From NCBI GenBank assembly GCA_036557185.1, contig DATBHZ010000141.1, forward strand, positions 1 through 14,286: a stretch of 14,286 bases of DNA. Reading direction: 5' to 3'. Shown here piece after piece: positions 11,750 to 14,286 of this stretch (positions within the stretch are counted from its first letter, which is position 1; the number at the start of each line of letters is the position of its first letter). The notes below the pieces were generated by a model. The model worked only from the letters and a program-made list of their open reading frames with translations. It was not told the origin of the DNA and did not search any database. A program made the position numbers and the translations under genes. The stretch comes from DATBHZ01 sp036557185 (GTDB taxonomy: Bacteria > Actinomycetota > Acidimicrobiia > IMCC26256 > JAENVU01).

Positions 11750-14134
11750 GTGCGCGCGCCTCTCTCCTGGATCCGCGAGTTCGTGCCGGTCGATGCCGAG
11801 ACGGGCGCGATCGCCGCGGCCCTCGATCAGCTTGGTCTCGAGGTCGAGGCCGTCGACGCGCCCGGCGAGGAGATCCGCGGCGTCAAGGTCGCAAAGGCGC
11901 TCGACGTCCGCAAGCACCCCAACGCCGACAGGCTGAGCCTCGTCGACATCGACTTTGGCGACGGCACCACGACGGTCGTCTGCGGCGCCCCGAACGTGGC
12001 GGCGGGCATGGTCGTGCCGTACGCGCCCGCGGGCGCGACGCTGCCCGGAGGATTCACCCTCGAGCGCCTCCCGATCCGCGGCGTGGTCTCCGACGGGATG
12101 CTCTGCTCCGCGAAGGAGCTCGGGCTCGGCGACGACCACAGCGGCATCGTCGAGCTCGACCCGGCCGCGCAGCTCGGCGACGACGTCGTCCTCGTCCTCG
12201 ACATGGACGATCCGGTGTTCGAGCTTGCGATCACGCCGAACCGGCCGGACGCGATGTCGATGGTCGGAGTCGCGCGCGAGCTCGCTGCGCACTTCGGGCT
12301 CCCGTTCACGGTTCCCGATCCCGAGGTGACGCAGGGGCCGGGGCCGGCCGGCATCTCGGTCGAGGTCGAAGCGCCCGATCGCTGCCCGCGGTTCACGTTG
12401 CGCCGGATCGCCGTCGCGATGGGAACGTCGCCAGGTTGGATGCAGCAGCGCCTGACCAAGGCCGGGATGCGGCCGATCTCCAACGTGGTGGACGTCACGA
12501 ACTACGTGCTGCTCGAACGCGGCCAGCCTCTCCACGCCTTCGACCTCGACCGCCTGCCGGGACGCGGTGTCGTCGTCCGGCTCGCGGCAGAAGGGGAGCG
12601 GCTCACCACTCTCGACGGCGCGGAGCGCGCGCTGAGCGGTGAGGATCTGCTCGTGTGCGACGCGGAACGCCGCGGGCAGTCGATCGCCGGGATCATGGGC
12701 GGCGGCGAGAGCGAGATCCACGACGGCACCACGGACGTGGCGCTCGAATCCGCGTACTTCACGCCGATGGGGATCTCGCGGACGTCCAAGCGGCTCGGCC
12801 TGCGATCGGAGTCCAGCCATCGCTTCGAACGGGGCGTCGACCCGAACGGTGTGCTCGTCGCCTCGACACGCGCTGCTCAGCTCCTGGCTGAGGTCGCCGC
12901 CGCGTCGGTGAGCGGCGACGCGGTCGACGAGTACCCGGCGCCCGTCGAGCCGGAGCGGATCGCGGTGCGCACTGCCCGCGTCAACGCGGTGCTCGGTGTC
13001 GAGCTCCCGGCCGGCGAGGTGAAGACGCTGCTCGAGCCGCTGGAGATCGCGACCGAGGGTAAGGGTGACGAGTTCGTCGCGGTCGCGCCCACGTTCCGGC
13101 CCGACCTCGAACGCGAGATCGACATCGTCGAGGAGGTCGGCCGACGTTTCGGTCTCGACAAGATCCCGCGCACGCTGCCGCACACGACGCAGCAGGGTGG
13201 GGGGCTCACGCCGCGCCAGCGCGATCGGAGGGCGGTCGCCGACGCGGTCGTGGGCGTCGGTGCGTCCGAGGCGCTGACGATCCCGCTCATCGCGCACGCC
13301 GACCTCGAGCGGTTCGGCCTGCCGCTCGACGGCATCGTCGAGGCGACGAACGCGTTGCGTGCCGAGGAGCCGGTCCTGCGCCCGGCGATCCTGCCGGGGT
13401 TGCTGAAGACCGCGGGGTTCAATGCGGGCCACGGCTTCGGGGACCTCGCGCTCTTCGAGCTGGGCCACGTGTTCCTGCAACCGCGGCGGGGTGATCTGCT
13501 CCCCGACGAGCGCGACCACCTCGCGGTCCTCTTCACCGGTCGGGTCACACGCGCGCCGGTCGAGGGCGATCGTGAGGTCGACGTCTACGACGCAGTCGAC
13601 GCGCTGCGCGCGCTCACCGGCGCGCTCGAGCTCGAGTCCGTCGAGCTGGTGCGAGCCGCGGCTCCCGGCTTCGCTCCCGATCGGTCCGCCGGCATCGTGC
13701 TCGACGGAACCGCTGCAGGTCACGTCGGGGAGCTCGCACCGGAGGTCGTCGCGCGGTTCGGAGTCGAATCACCCGCCGTCGCGTTCGAGGTCGACGTCGA
13801 CTTGCTCCTCGACGCCACGCGCCGCGACCGTGCGTTCCGGGCGCCGTCGCGCTATCCGGCGTCGAGCATCGACCTCGCGTTCGTGCTCGACGAGGGGGTG
13901 ACGGTCGAGGCGGTGGAGCGAACCGTGCGCGAGGCCGCCGGTCCGCTCTTGGAGGACGTGCGCTGCTTCGACGAGTTCCGCGCAGACGCGCTCGGGACCG
14001 GCAGGCGCAGCCTCGCGTTCGCCCTCCGTTTCCGTGCCCCGGACCGGACGCTCACCGATGCCGAGGTGGGTGCGGCACGAGCCGCGTGCATCGACGCGGT
14101 GCGTGACGCTCACCGCGCCGAGCTCCGCGGCTGA
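11750..14134 (+). CDS. pheT: Phenylalanine-tRNA ligase, beta subunit
   Basis: The 794-residue partner of PheS, needed for tRNA binding and editing. Domains in order: N-terminal LSWIREFVPV; an OB-fold tRNA-binding domain (about 40-150) with KHPNADRLSLVDID, VVCGAPNVAAGM and SDGMLCSAKELGL; the B3/B4 editing module (about 205-365) with SNVVDVTNYVLLERGQPLHAF and GIMGGGES; a B5 domain (about 390-465) ending in FRPDLEREIDIVEEVGR; a catalytic-like core; and a ferredoxin-fold anticodon-binding domain (about 700-792), starting RYPASSIDLAFVLDE and ending RDAHRAELRG. GTG 11750 lies 3 nt after the pheS stop and gives the standard MRAPLSWI start. No domain is missing. Translation is probably coupled to pheS. 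Confidence 0.96.
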   Translation: MRAPLSWIREFVPVDAETGAIAAALDQLGLEVEAVDAPGEEIRGVKVAKALDVRKHPNADRLSLVDIDFGDGTTTVVCGAPNVAAGMVVPYAPAGATLPGGFTLERLPIRGVVSDGMLCSAKELGLGDDHSGIVELDPAAQLGDDVVLVLDMDDPVFELAITPNRPDAMSMVGVARELAAHFGLPFTVPDPEVTQGPGPAGISVEVEAPDRCPRFTLRRIAVAMGTSPGWMQQRLTKAGMRPISNVVDVTNYVLLERGQPLHAFDLDRLPGRGVVVRLAAEGERLTTLDGAERALSGEDLLVCDAERRGQSIAGIMGGGESEIHDGTTDVALESAYFTPMGISRTSKRLGLRSESSHRFERGVDPNGVLVASTRAAQLLAEVAAASVSGDAVDEYPAPVEPERIAVRTARVNAVLGVELPAGEVKTLLEPLEIATEGKGDEFVAVAPTFRPDLEREIDIVEEVGRRFGLDKIPRTLPHTTQQGGGLTPRQRDRRAVADAVVGVGASEALTIPLIAHADLERFGLPLDGIVEATNALRAEEPVLRPAILPGLLKTAGFNAGHGFGDLALFELGHVFLQPRRGDLLPDERDHLAVLFTGRVTRAPVEGDREVDVYDAVDALRALTGALELESVELVRAAAPGFAPDRSAGIVLDGTAAGHVGELAPEVVARFGVESPAVAFEVDVDLLLDATRRDRAFRAPSRYPASSIDLAFVLDEGVTVEAVERTVREAAGPLLEDVRCFDEFRADALGTGRRSLAFALRFRAPDRTLTDAEVGAARAACIDAVRDAHRAELRG

Positions 14135-14151
14135 CCAACGCGGACCTTCCC

Positions 14152-14256
14152 GCTCTCGCGCCTTCGGCGCGGGCCGCTCGGGCCACGCTCCCTGCTCGGC
14201 GGGATACCCGCCTCCCTGACGGTCGCTCTTGCTACCGAAGGCGCATGAGCGAGAGC
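14152..14256 (+). repeat. Nested inverted repeats after pheT, possible terminator region
   Basis: GCTCTC plus GCGCCTTCGG (14152-14167) is matched by CCGAAGGCGC (14235-14244) and, after 6 unpaired bases, GAGAGC (14251-14256). Inside are two local hairpins: CGCGCC-TTC-GGCGCG (14157-14171) and GGCGGG-ATA-CCCGCC (14198-14212). No T-run follows either. This could end pheST transcription, or be a palindromic repeat of the genome. Confidence 0.5.
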
Positions 14257-14286
14257 ACCTCGTCGGCACGGCGGTCCCACGCATCG
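14232..14286 (-). CDS. Possible C-terminal end of a convergent gene (partial)
   Basis: On the minus strand one frame reads DAWDRRADEVLSLMRLR and ends with TAG (14234-14232); the rest lies beyond the window. The pattern of Trp, Ala, Val and Leu in an amphipathic helix is like the last helix of many family 4 glycosyltransferases, but 17 residues cannot prove it. G/C at third positions (14 of 17) suits a real gene of this genome. The alternative is a plus-strand start at ATG 14245 (MSESTSSARR), with GAAGG close before it. Confidence 0.3.
   Translation of the reverse strand, partial: DAWDRRADEVLSLMRLR

Noticed and set aside
10685..13723. Minus-strand open frame of 1012 codons opposite pheS and pheT
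   Set aside because: It lies fully antisense to two clear genes, has the Arg/Asp/Val/Leu-rich make-up of a high-GC shadow frame, and shows no family motif.
1..14286. CRISPR arrays, insertion sequences, tRNA or rRNA genes, prophage or defence genes
   Set aside because: No direct repeat arrays, transposase motifs, tRNA-like cloverleaf sequence or mobile-element signs were seen; composition is even throughout.

Overview
This is high-GC DNA with strong G/C preference at third codon positions, tightly packed genes, many GTG/TTG starts and stop/start overlaps. An actinobacterial origin fits best. A DUF1844-type gene beside infC, the order infC-rpmI-rplT-rRNA methyltransferase-pheS-pheT, and a GH15 enzyme of the mycobacterial trehalase type all agree with that. 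The long-form HisG with a C-terminal regulatory domain would suit a deep-branching class such as Acidimicrobiia, but this is inference and no species can be named.

Region 1 (1-5986, plus strand) is a riboflavin operon that runs on into other genes. It opens with an FMN riboswitch whose 5' half lies outside the window. Then follow ribD, ribE, ribBA, a GNAT acetyltransferase, ribH, a class I SAM methyltransferase, hisG and a small cold-shock-domain protein. Every junction is a stop/start overlap of 1-8 nt, except an 11-nt gap before hisG, so the eight genes look like one translationally coupled unit. RibBA supplies both pathway entry reactions (from GTP and from ribulose 5-phosphate), RibD performs deamination and reduction, RibH makes the lumazine and RibE makes riboflavin. 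The pathway phosphatase and the flavokinase/FAD synthetase are not in the window. The GNAT, the methyltransferase and the CSD protein have no known role in the pathway.

Region 2 (5990-8298, minus strand) holds a DUF1844-type gene followed 2 nt later by a GH15 glycoside hydrolase (trehalase/glucoamylase type). It converges on region 1 with 3 nt between the two stop codons.

Region 3 (8299-14134, plus strand) is translation machinery. A divergent intergenic region of about 240 nt carries two hairpins and a 12-codon leader ORF. It leads into infC, which appears to start at a non-canonical ATC codon. Then come rpmI, rplT, a SpoU-family rRNA 2'-O-methyltransferase, a 129-nt spacer with a 56-nt palindrome and an RBS-covering dyad, pheS and pheT. 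The last 152 nt hold nested inverted repeats and perhaps the C-terminal end of a convergent gene.

No wholly new system is evident. The points most worth a second look are the ATC start of infC with its overlapping leader ORF, the acetyltransferase and methyltransferase inside the riboflavin operon, the possible riboswitch control of hisG, and the palindrome before pheS. No stretch longer than 300 nt lacks a gene.
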